Assembly (NCBI GenBank): GCA_022968985.1
Contig: JALJPK010000013.1
Span: forward strand, 1-36,315
Reading direction: 5' to 3'
Origin: Pseudomonadales bacterium
Lineage (GTDB): Bacteria > Pseudomonadota > Gammaproteobacteria > Pseudomonadales > Natronospirillaceae
Length of the DNA: 36,315 nt
The notes under the pieces were generated by a model. That model saw nothing but the letters and a program-made list of their open reading frames with translations, searched no databases and was not told the DNA's origin. Every line of letters starts with the position of its first letter. Position 1 is the first letter of the stretch. A program made the position numbers and the translations under genes. Of this stretch, positions 1 to 8,644 are shown piece after piece.

Positions 1-235
1 ACTTGGCCACATCTTTAAACGCATTACGTCTAGCTGACTTGTTTTTGTCAGGGTTTTGAGTTTCTGAATTATTTTCAACTAACTTGGCGACATCTTTAAA
101 CATATTACGTCTAGCTGGCTTGTTTTTGTCTGGGCTTTGAGTTTCTGGATTATTTTCAACAAATTGACTGACATCTTTTAACACATTACGTTTGGTGGGG
201 TTGTTATTGTCGGGGCCTTGAGGTTTTGCTGGTTT
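1..235. repeat. 81-bp tandem repeat, about 2.9 copies
   Basis: Copies begin at 1, 82 and 163. The first two are nearly identical and the third (163 to about 235) is diverged. The period of 81 bp equals 27 codons, and on the minus strand the repeat reads as a charged Asn/Lys-rich unit containing PDKNK, ARRN, FKDVAK and VENN. It therefore lengthens the protein in frame. The array may continue left of the window. Confidence 0.85.
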
Positions 236-558
236 ATTTCTGTTTAAAACTCGATCAGCGGAATATAAGCTGCCATTAACATTAATCACCATTCGGCGTA
301 ATAGTAAGCCATGCTCAGGTGGTGCGCCGGGTTTAAGGCGATATAAAACTTCAACTTGGCGCCAGAAACGTTTGTATATTGATTGAGGATTAAATTTTCA
401 ACAGGTTGTAATTGACTGAAGTCTGCACCAATGCGGTATTGTTGGAATTCTTTGTTAAAATCACGCCAACCCATGCCAATAACCACAAAACATAACAATA
501 AGTTTGCACAAAGAATAATAAGGAATAGTTTATGTTTAAGCTTAAGATGCACAGTCAT
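1..558 (-). pseudogene. Broken membrane sensor-like gene (sensor-kinase-type N-terminus), runs off the left edge
   Basis: The minus strand starts at an ATG at 556-558 with a short basic stretch (KLKHK) and one hydrophobic segment at about residues 11-30, as in the N-terminus of BaeS/CpxA-like sensor kinases. That frame ends at 286 after 90 codons. A second minus-strand frame is open from 397 down to position 1 and continues in the style of such sensor domains (NPQSIYKRFW, then LLLRRMVINVNGSLYSADR), then enters 27-residue repeats. The two frames overlap between 286 and 397, so a single indel there, probably near the codons around 370-385, joins them. The kinase part, if any, lies outside the window. 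The sensor-kinase reading is an inference from the N-terminal pattern only. The frameshift could be real decay or a sequencing error. Confidence 0.5.
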
Positions 559-638
559 GGTTTATTTCTAATTGAATATTCCATGACAGTATACGAGATT
601 TTTAATAAGACAATGTGCAAATAAATTGAATGTTGAAA

Positions 639-1073
639 TTAATGCAAAACCAATACAAGGGCTGCTTTTTCACATAAATCGGGCTCGTTTGAGTCATTTT
701 TATGTTTGCCTTCATCTGTCATCACCGTAGTGAAACTTGTACGTGAGCCTTTGCAAATAGTTAACCCTAATACTTGGTTGGGGCTAAATACATACAGATC
801 AAAACTCGCTTCACCGCGTGTATATGCTTCAAAATAAACACGTTTTTCACTGATAGTGAATGATTTTGCACCTTTTTTAGCGATTACTTCAAAAGGTTGA
901 TTGTCCGGTGGAATAACAAATTTCGCGTCATCACGAATTTCAATACTCGTCCAATTGCTGTTTGTATCAATTCTTAGCTGGTAGATATTTTCTTTCTCAG
1001 CGAGTGAAAATAGTGAAAATGACGCTAAAACTAGAAAAATGAGTGTTTTTGTTTGTTTTTTTGTAAAAATCAT
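639..1073 (-). CDS. Small exported hypothetical protein
   Basis: A 144-residue protein of unrecognised family. From the ATG at 1071-1073 it begins MIFTKKQTK followed by a hydrophobic run and an SLA-EK junction, a typical Sec signal peptide with cleavage near residue 24-26. The mature part is beta-rich and ends with a region holding two cysteines (LGLTICKG and EPDLCEK) that could form a disulfide in the periplasm. An upstream in-frame ATG at 1106 would add 11 residues and has a GGGTG motif before it, but it would place a charged leader before the signal peptide, so the shorter start is preferred. It lies 80 bp upstream of the broken sensor-like gene on the same strand and could share its transcript. 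No function can be assigned. Confidence 0.6.
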   Translation of the reverse strand: MIFTKKQTKTLIFLVLASFSLFSLAEKENIYQLRIDTNSNWTSIEIRDDAKFVIPPDNQPFEVIAKKGAKSFTISEKRVYFEAYTRGEASFDLYVFSPNQVLGLTICKGSRTSFTTVMTDEGKHKNDSNEPDLCEKAALVLVLH

Positions 1074-1325
1074 GGACTTTCTCTTCTGTTTGTTGAAAAT
1101 GCACACCCTTAGGTATAGCCCATGATTTTTACAACGTCAATGAATGTAATTAATTGTGATTAATTGTTAATACAATAGTATTTAAACAACAGTGTCCGTA
1201 TCTATTCAGATTGTGATAAAATTTGCGCAGTATTTGACTAAAGATTTAAATTTACAATTGTAGATTCATATCTTTAAACAAAAAATGTGCAAATTTGATT
1301 GTGATCTAGATGGTTACATAATTAA

Positions 1326-2285
<960 letters not shown>

Positions 2286-2293
2286 TCTAGAAT

Positions 2294-2353
2294 TGTAGGT
2301 CGAGCTTTAGCTCGTCTTTGTTTGTAAAGAGATTGGCTAAAGCCAAACCTACA
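2294..2353. repeat. REP-like palindromic intergenic element
   Basis: Two arms face each other: TGTAGGT at 2294-2300 and ACCTACA at 2347-2353. Next to each outer arm is a smaller palindrome built on GCTTTAGC/GCTAAAGC (CGAGC-TTTA-GCTCG at 2301-2314 and GGCT-AA-AGCC at 2335-2344). The whole could fold as a long hairpin or a two-lobed structure. Similar TGTAGGT...GCTTTAGC palindromes are dispersed in intergenic regions of marine gammaproteobacteria. It sits just past the trxB stop codon and upstream of the trxB terminator. Confidence 0.7.
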
Positions 2354-2362
2354 GAATATTAT

Positions 2363-2388
2363 GCCCGGTTTATACTGGGCTTTTTTTT
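2363..2388 (+). terminator. Rho-independent terminator of trxB
   Basis: The stem GCCCGGT/ACTGGGC has seven pairs including one G-T, with a four-base loop (TTAT), and is followed directly by eight T residues. It closes the trxB transcript. Confidence 0.9.
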
Positions 2389-2568
2389 GTCCTTTTTTTG
2401 TCCCGTCTTGTTTTAACTACTTAGACCATACATCACAGTCGGTAATCTTAAATCTATCGCCCTGCAATAATTGTTGACTCATTTTTTTTGAACAATATAA
2501 AATCATTAAACGTTGATTGAAGTTTATTGATTGTTATTTAATAGATACAAAACAAACACATTATTAAT

Positions 2569-2596
2569 TTGATGTGTTTATATCTCAGGGTATAAT
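2569..2596 (+). promoter_or_regulatory. Sigma70-type promoter of the GH3/ABC permease/acyltransferase operon
   Basis: TTGATG at 2569-2574 and a perfect TATAAT at 2591-2596 are separated by 16 bases. The predicted start, near 2603, leaves a leader of about 170 bases before the GH3 start codon. The rest of the 2389-2774 gap is AT-rich and I see no other gene in it. Confidence 0.55.
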
Positions 2597-2597
2597 T

Positions 2598-2620
2598 CCA
2601 TGACATTAACTAAATCATGG
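2598..2620. promoter_or_regulatory. Inverted repeat at the predicted transcription start (possible operator)
   Basis: CCATGA (2598-2603) and TCATGG (2615-2620) form a perfect 6-bp inverted repeat with an 11-base spacer immediately downstream of the -10 box. This is where a repressor of a sugar operon usually binds. No regulator gene for it is in the window. An operator role is an inference from position and symmetry. Confidence 0.35.
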
Positions 2621-2774
2621 TAGAATCCACTTAAGTTGATTAAAACGTAGTTTAATTATCTTTTGTTTTATAGAAAATAATTATAGGGTTTAGATTCTAA
2701 AATTCACTTGAAGCTAAATTTAAATTAAGTAGCAATAATACATACTGAATATATTATGTATAAGGAAAAAGTCG

Positions 2775-5015
2775 ATGTTAGAATTAATTAAATTTAAAAT
2801 ATCTGAAAATAAAAAATTCTTTAATAAAAAAATAATAATGCTGTACGCAAGTTTGCTCTTATTTATTATTGCACTGATACTTAATAATCTAAGTTGGTTC
2901 TACCAACAAGATATCTCGGTACCTAGTGTCGAAATCAAAAAAATTATGCAGGATGCCTATATTAATGAATGGCCTGTTCTAGCTAATAAAACGGATCCAA
3001 AAGTTGAATTAAGAATAAAAGAAATTATTCAACAGTTAAGTGTTAGGCAAAAAATTGGTCAAATGATTATGCTGCCAAGTGATTTTACTGCTGCTGAATT
3101 TGCGCAATTTCAAATTGGGGCGGCAATCACAACCAATAATACTCAAATCTCATCAACGTCAACAAAAATAAAGCATTGGCTGAAAGTGCATGATCAATTA
3201 TTTTTATATTCTAAAGACGTAGCAGAAAAAAACTCTAATGTTTTTATACCACCATTAATTGCAGTTAAAGCCGTTCATGGTAATAGTCTACATAATAATG
3301 GTGTAGCGTTTGCTCATAATAATGGGGTGGGCGCCATTCAAGACCCGTTACTTATTAAAAAAATGGGTGAAGCAGTTGCGCAACAAATCTTAAATGTGGG
3401 AGCTGATTGGATTGTTACAGGTAACTCGAGTGTGGTACGAGATATAAGATCTAGACAAATGCAATTCAGTTATTCACAAAACCCCTTAATAGCGGCAAAT
3501 ATTAATTCACTATATTATTCTGGTTTAAAAACAACATTCAACGATGAGCGTATTGTGACGTCTTTATCGGGTTTTATTCACCCAAATTATGTGAATGCCA
3601 TTAACGATTCGATTAATGAAGAAACGTTATTAAACTTATATTTATATCCACATCTAGCCGCAATAGAGCAGGGTGTGGATATCATTGAATTATCTAATTC
3701 AAAAATAAATGGTGTTGACATTAATACCAATAAAAAAATTATTACTGATCGATTAAAAAATACTATGCAGTTTGATGGTGTTGTTATGAGTTATCTAAAT
3801 CAAGGTGATGTTATTCATGGCTGCTGGATTGGAAACTGCCGTAAAATAATAAATGCGGGTGTTGATTTAATTAATATTGATCCAAGTTTTAGTCTAATGG
3901 GTGGGCATAAAAGAACTACCGATCAAATTGAAGTGTTGGAAAAATTGTTTAATAATATCGAACAAGATATCGCGAATAATAAAATTTCAATGTCGCGCAT
4001 AAACGATGCTGTCACAAGAATTTTAAGAGTGAAAATAAGAAATGGATTATTTAATAAACCAGAACCTTCATTAAGGCTTAATGCAGGCTCCATTGATAAA
4101 TCAGTTAAAAAAGAAATCAAACAACTAAGTTCAGAAGTAGCACAAAAATCATCTGTATTGCTAAAGAATAATAATAAAATACTACCTTTAAAAATGGATG
4201 AAAAAATATTATTAACCGGGATAGGTAGTGAAGATCTAAAGTTTCAATATAGCAGTTACGCACATTTAAAAACAAAAGGCGTTGACTTTAAATCGAGTAT
4301 GAAAAAATTAAGTAAAAATATAACTTGGGTCGATCCATTTCATTTATCTAATACATTGGTAATGGCTAGTATGGTTAATTTTTATGATAACGAAACTGTA
4401 AAAATAAATCGTCAATTAGCAAGAAGCCCCATTAAAGTGAATATTAAAACCAGTGACAAATTAGATGTTATGGTAACCAGTAAAGAGTTTGATATAAAAC
4501 TTAAAGAATATATTCAGGGTTTTGATAAAATTGTTATTACTGTGAGTGAGGATATTGTAGAGCGAGTAGGGCAATTCTCACCAGCTAACTATGAACAATA
4601 TATTTCTGATGTGAACGGCCTTAACTTTTCAACTGCAAGTTTTGCTCAATATTACCAATATCAATTATTTGATACGATAAAGGATTTAGATATTGAGCTG
4701 GTCGTAGTTTATTTTTCTGATCGACCTAGCCATATGCCTGTAATATTTGATACCGCAGATGCGTTTGTTGCTGCTTGGCGACCTGGCTCTGAAATGAACG
4801 CAATTGCAGAGTTATTATTTGCAAACAATAATATGGACTTCTCCGGAAAACTATCATTCAGTTGGCCTTCCCATGCTTGTCAATTTGATCCTAGCAATAA
4901 TAGTTTGGGACCTGTTTTATTTAAAATAGGTTACGGTTTGAACTACCAAAGTAACATTAACATTGCAAAATCGAATATTGATTTTACTAGTTATAACTGT
5001 GTTAAGGCGCTTTAA
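2775..5015 (+). CDS. Membrane-anchored GH3-family protein with degenerate active site
   Basis: A 746-residue protein with one N-terminal membrane helix (about residues 19-38) and the rest in the periplasm. The order matches GH3 exo-beta-glucan glucosidases of the ExoP type: a WP...DPKVE.RI start, a QKIGQM helix, AVHGN, a VVRD segment, INAGVDL, RILRVKIRNGLF, an SSVLLKNN...LPL C-terminal domain, and a final FSWP...GYGLNY. However, the segment that normally carries the catalytic aspartate (V-V-x-D-W) reads VVMSYL, with Tyr340 where Asp is expected. The KHF..GD substrate-binding motif is replaced by TSLSGF near residues 262-267, and the YSEDP motif reads YSQNP. Hydrolysis by the usual mechanism therefore seems unlikely, and a glucan-binding or structural role is more plausible (inference). 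The start has AAGGA upstream. It is first in an operon, 1 bp before the next gene. Confidence 0.85.
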   Translation: MLELIKFKISENKKFFNKKIIMLYASLLLFIIALILNNLSWFYQQDISVPSVEIKKIMQDAYINEWPVLANKTDPKVELRIKEIIQQLSVRQKIGQMIMLPSDFTAAEFAQFQIGAAITTNNTQISSTSTKIKHWLKVHDQLFLYSKDVAEKNSNVFIPPLIAVKAVHGNSLHNNGVAFAHNNGVGAIQDPLLIKKMGEAVAQQILNVGADWIVTGNSSVVRDIRSRQMQFSYSQNPLIAANINSLYYSGLKTTFNDERIVTSLSGFIHPNYVNAINDSINEETLLNLYLYPHLAAIEQGVDIIELSNSKINGVDINTNKKIITDRLKNTMQFDGVVMSYLNQGDVIHGCWIGNCRKIINAGVDLINIDPSFSLMGGHKRTTDQIEVLEKLFNNIEQDIANNKISMSRINDAVTRILRVKIRNGLFNKPEPSLRLNAGSIDKSVKKEIKQLSSEVAQKSSVLLKNNNKILPLKMDEKILLTGIGSEDLKFQYSSYAHLKTKGVDFKSSMKKLSKNITWVDPFHLSNTLVMASMVNFYDNETVKINRQLARSPIKVNIKTSDKLDVMVTSKEFDIKLKEYIQGFDKIVITVSEDIVERVGQFSPANYEQYISDVNGLNFSTASFAQYYQYQLFDTIKDLDIELVVVYFSDRPSHMPVIFDTADAFVAAWRPGSEMNAIAELLFANNNMDFSGKLSFSWPSHACQFDPSNNSLGPVLFKIGYGLNYQSNINIAKSNIDFTSYNCVKAL

Positions 5016-5016
5016 T

Positions 5017-5889
5017 ATGAATCAATCTAATAAAAATTTACAACATAAATATTCCCCTTATTTATTTACAATGCCCTTTATTGTAGTGGTGCTGTTATTT
5101 AATATTTACCCGTTTGCGATCAGTTTATTTACGTCCTTTCATCAATGGCAGTTTGGTGGTTTATTTGATCCAAGTACAATGCCATATGTGGGTTGGGAAA
5201 ATTACAGTTTAGTATTTTCAGATCCAATTTTAATAAGAAGTATTTTAAGTATTACTGTCTTTATTATTATCGCCGCAACCTGTATACATGTTTTGGCTTT
5301 GTTTATTGCAAAATCAATTATGTTAAGTTATCCGTTAATTCAAACAGTATTTATAGTATTAATATTAATTCCTTTTATGATTGAAACAGACACCATTTCT
5401 AGAATGTTTGTTTCTCCATATATTGAGGGTGAATGGATAGTTGAAATCAATAAATATTTAGTTTACGCCATTGTTATATTGTCGATGGTTTTTCATTATG
5501 TAGGATTTTTTACATTATTGTATTTTATGGGGCTTAAAAATATTAATAATGAAGTTAAAGAGGCGGCACTTATGGAAGGCGCCTCAAAATTTGATGTGTT
5601 TTTTAAAATTGAATTACCTTTAATTAAAGGGTTGGTGTATTCAATGATTATTTTATCAATTATATTTTTATTCCAAGAGTCAAGTTCTCAAGAATTCTTT
5701 AGATCAAGATTGTTTAAAGGAGGAACAACTAACGAATTTCTATTTACGTTTTATAGTTTATTAGAATCAAATAAAGAAACAGTACAAGCGGCGATTACTT
5801 GGGTGTTCTTTGTAATAATTATAAGTTTCGTGACAATTCCAATTATAATAAAAATGATAATGAATAAATTTAAAAGGATTAATAAATGA
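5017..5889 (+). CDS. Sugar ABC transporter permease, MalF type
   Basis: A 290-residue integral membrane protein with about six helices. The cytoplasmic EAA loop that docks to the ATPase is clear at about residues 182-201 (EAALMEGASKFDVFFKIELP). This family forms one half of the channel of CUT1-type carbohydrate importers. I take the ATG at 5017 rather than an upstream in-frame ATG at 4963, because the latter lies inside the GH3 gene and adds an uncharacteristic leader. It starts one base after the GH3 stop codon and overlaps the next permease by 4 bp. No ATP-binding or solute-binding gene is adjacent, so the permease pair must borrow these from elsewhere or work differently. The intact EAA loop argues that an ATPase partner exists. 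Confidence 0.88.
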   Translation: MNQSNKNLQHKYSPYLFTMPFIVVVLLFNIYPFAISLFTSFHQWQFGGLFDPSTMPYVGWENYSLVFSDPILIRSILSITVFIIIAATCIHVLALFIAKSIMLSYPLIQTVFIVLILIPFMIETDTISRMFVSPYIEGEWIVEINKYLVYAIVILSMVFHYVGFFTLLYFMGLKNINNEVKEAALMEGASKFDVFFKIELPLIKGLVYSMIILSIIFLFQESSSQEFFRSRLFKGGTTNEFLFTFYSLLESNKETVQAAITWVFFVIIISFVTIPIIIKMIMNKFKRINK

Positions 5890-6662
5890 ACTATTCAAAC
5901 CAAGAAATGGTAGTAAGAGTGTATTTTTCAGTTTTTATAATAGTGATTGGTTATCTGTTTTTAAAACCATTGTTACCTGTTTTTGAGATGTTTAAGTCCT
6001 TTGATAATTGGAACGTTTTTATCACCCAAATTAAATATTACCCTGAATTATTCACTAATATATTTATCAGTTTAAAAATTTCAATGTTGGGTACATTGTT
6101 TTCTTGTATTTTTTGTACTCTGGTAGCTTATGGTCTGGTCATATATAAATTTAAATTTAGGTCAATAATCATTTTGTTAGTTTTTTTTATTCTATTAATT
6201 CCTAGCTCTGTAAAAATAATACCGTTTATTATTAGCTTAAATAAAATAGGTTTAACTGAATCTGATTGGGGTTTATGGGTGCCTAATGTTGTACCCGCTT
6301 TAGGTGTATTGATTGTATATTATTATTTAACCAGTATTGTTAATTTTGAAATAATTGACGCAGCGAGGGTGGAAGGGGCAAATGAATGGCTAATATTTTA
6401 TAAAATAATATTACCAGTATTAAAACCAGCCATCGCGTTTATTGCCATGATTCAATTTTCAATAATTTGGAATGCTTATGAATTAAGTGTGGTCACAATC
6501 GGGGTAGAAGAGTTAAGGCCAGCAGCGCATCAGTTTAGAACAGTAGCATTAAGAGTGCCACCAGTTGCGATGATTGTTTTTACAATTATACCGCTATTTT
6601 TTCTAATGTTGTGTTCTTATTATATTGGTCAATTTATCAAGTCAGGCATCAAACATTCTTAG
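5886..6662 (+). CDS. Sugar ABC transporter permease, MalG type
   Basis: A 258-residue membrane protein with about six helices and an EAA-like loop near residues 155-178 (DAARVEGANEWLIFYKIILP), as in MalG-type partners of MalF permeases. Its ATGA start overlaps the stop of the first permease, indicating translational coupling and heterodimer formation. It is slightly shorter than typical MalG proteins (270-300 residues). The acyltransferase gene follows 8 bp later. The substrate is unknown; the preceding GH3-like protein suggests a beta-glucan-derived or similar oligosaccharide (inference). Confidence 0.88.
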   Translation: MNYSNQEMVVRVYFSVFIIVIGYLFLKPLLPVFEMFKSFDNWNVFITQIKYYPELFTNIFISLKISMLGTLFSCIFCTLVAYGLVIYKFKFRSIIILLVFFILLIPSSVKIIPFIISLNKIGLTESDWGLWVPNVVPALGVLIVYYYLTSIVNFEIIDAARVEGANEWLIFYKIILPVLKPAIAFIAMIQFSIIWNAYELSVVTIGVEELRPAAHQFRTVALRVPPVAMIVFTIIPLFFLMLCSYYIGQFIKSGIKHS

Positions 6663-6670
6663 GTATTTAT

Positions 6671-7882
6671 ATGAATTTTTTACAAGGTTTTAACGGTGTC
6701 AGAGCCATAGCGATATTAATGGTAATGTTCCATCATTTATTTTTAAGAATGAATCCAGCTGAGATCAAAGGTGTGTCCTCTTATATTTATAACTTAGGAA
6801 TAATGGGCGATTTGGGGGTAAGTTTATTTTTTGTATTAAGTGGTGCGTTATTGTCGCTACCATTTTGGAAAAGTTACTTTAATCAACAGTCGATTCCCAG
6901 TATTAAACAATATGTAAAACGACGTTTTTTTAGAATTGCCCCAGCATATTATCTTTGTATGGTTGTCAGTCTTTGGATTTCTATATACTTTTTTGATCGT
7001 GTATTAGACGGTTATACAGTGATTAGATTTGTATCAGGATTAACCTTTACTAACTCGTTTCATTATCTAACAATGTTCCCCACTCATTTAAATGGACCAT
7101 TATGGTCAATTGGATTTGAGGTGATATCCTACCTTTTATTATTGGTAGTGATGTTATTAATGTTTAGGTTTCTAAAAGATCGACAGTACAGCTCAGCTTT
7201 TTATTTTATGCTTCTTGTATTATCGGTTGTAATTTTAATACATGTATTAATAGTGAAATTTTTCCCAGTATTACATAACGGTGCACAATGGGATGATAAA
7301 CTAGTGAATTTAGCCCTAACACGATGGGTGCCTAAATATAATCCGATTAGTTTATTTTCTATTTTCCTTTTTGGTATTTTTGCAGGTGGATTAATTTCAT
7401 ACCTTAATAACCAAAATCAAAAAAAGAGCACTAAATTTGATTGGTTAATAGGGGTTACATTATTGTTGTTTATGTTACCTATATTATCGATGAATCTTTA
7501 TGTTGTTATTTTAGAGAAATGGTTTATTTTCGGTGCAACTGACATATTTTTAAATATCCCTTATTTATGGCCAATAGTGCCAGCTGTTGTTGCAATTTTA
7601 TTGGTGTGTTTACCATTTAGTTTGGTTTTAGGAAAGCTCTTTGATAATAAATTGTTTAATTTTACAGCTAAAATATCGTTTGGTTTATATTTATGGCACA
7701 CATTGATTCTTGAGTTATTAATTAAATTTTATTTCCCAGGGTACACTGAGTTTGAAGGTGAAAGAATGTCCACGTTAATGTTGTTAGGTGTTTATACGTT
7801 TATAGGCAGTTATATTGCAGCAACCCTTTCGTTTTATGCACTAGAATACCCAATTCAAAAGTGGTCACAAAAAGAAAAGTGA
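6671..7882 (+). CDS. Acyltransferase-3 family membrane protein (OafA/YrhL-like)
   Basis: A 403-residue polytopic protein with about ten helices. The N-terminal pattern FNGVRAIAILMVMFHH carries the conserved Arg and His of the acyltransferase-3 family, and LSGALLS, RRFFRIAPAYY and GPLWSIGFEV follow in the usual order. Members transfer acetyl or other acyl groups to extracytoplasmic sugars such as polysaccharides, lipopolysaccharide or periplasmic glucans. The ATG at 6671 is preferred because the sequence upstream overlaps the permease and is not family-like; TTAGG lies just before it. It is the last gene of the operon with the GH3-like protein and the permeases, which links the operon to glycan modification (inference). 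Confidence 0.88.
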   Translation: MNFLQGFNGVRAIAILMVMFHHLFLRMNPAEIKGVSSYIYNLGIMGDLGVSLFFVLSGALLSLPFWKSYFNQQSIPSIKQYVKRRFFRIAPAYYLCMVVSLWISIYFFDRVLDGYTVIRFVSGLTFTNSFHYLTMFPTHLNGPLWSIGFEVISYLLLLVVMLLMFRFLKDRQYSSAFYFMLLVLSVVILIHVLIVKFFPVLHNGAQWDDKLVNLALTRWVPKYNPISLFSIFLFGIFAGGLISYLNNQNQKKSTKFDWLIGVTLLLFMLPILSMNLYVVILEKWFIFGATDIFLNIPYLWPIVPAVVAILLVCLPFSLVLGKLFDNKLFNFTAKISFGLYLWHTLILELLIKFYFPGYTEFEGERMSTLMLLGVYTFIGSYIAATLSFYALEYPIQKWSQKEK

Positions 7883-8027
7883 ATATTTTATTTTTTTTGT
7901 CGTAATTGAGGTGATGGGGTGGACAGTTGTAAAGGATTACCTTGGATTTAAAAGTTATGAATTTGTAAGTGTTTTAATGGATAACGTTTAATTTTCTGCT
8001 ATTTATGCTGGGTAAAGTATTATAAAT

Positions 8028-8543
8028 TTATGATTCACTCAGCATATCCTTTAGTTTTAAAACTGTATTTAAATTTCGCGCGGTACAACTGACAGCTAAT
8101 AATTTTTCAGCCTGTTTTGCCAATTTAGATCGTCCAATTCCATCTGGTGCGTACAAATAAAATACATTACCTATAATCACAAAATCCTCGTTGTCTTTTT
8201 TTATATGATGCATTTTTTCTAAATCTGCAGTGGGAGCCGTTTTACAAAAATAATAATGTAACTGTTTGCCCTCATCTACTGAAAATGGACAGTTATCAAT
8301 ACTTGATAAAAATTCTGTTTTTGTCAAAATCAGCACATCCGGTTTAAAACCAAATGACTTATTTATGATTTGACTAAGGTCACAATCAAAATTATTCGAA
8401 TCGAACAGTATATTCCCAGTTTGAATATAAGTTTGAACATTAATTAATCCATTTTTCTCTAAAAGCAATTTTAACTCTTGCATGGGTAGTTTGTTTTTAC
8501 CACCCACATTAATACCACGTAATAGTGCGATGTATGTTTGCAT
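8028..8543 (-). CDS. DUF1697 family protein
   Basis: A 171-residue soluble protein with the family hallmark start TYIALLRGINVGGKNKLPM, then VQTYIQTGNILF, and a C-terminal region with RNLNTVLKL. The length fits the family (about 175). The function of DUF1697 is not established. The start at 8543 is chosen because GAGGATTT precedes it and the conserved domain begins at residue 2; the in-frame upstream ATG at 8657 would add a hydrophobic leader overlapping the divergent neighbour. It is transcribed away from the LemA-GIDE gene, and its 3' end carries the right arm of a TATGCTG/CAGCATA inverted repeat (about 8004-8045). Confidence 0.85.
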   Translation of the reverse strand: MQTYIALLRGINVGGKNKLPMQELKLLLEKNGLINVQTYIQTGNILFDSNNFDCDLSQIINKSFGFKPDVLILTKTEFLSSIDNCPFSVDEGKQLHYYFCKTAPTADLEKMHHIKKDNEDFVIIGNVFYLYAPDGIGRSKLAKQAEKLLAVSCTARNLNTVLKLKDMLSES

Positions 8544-8644
8544 AAATCCTCGGGAGTTTTTGGAAACTAGGTCTAATAATTGATTGATTATAAAAAGCAT
8601 CAATATATGGCATACTACCAGATTTAATAAGTTAAGAATAAAAT

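Noticed and set aside
3923-4120. Minus-strand 65-codon frame inside the GH3 gene
   Set aside because: It lies wholly within a well-supported gene, has no ribosome-binding site and no family character.
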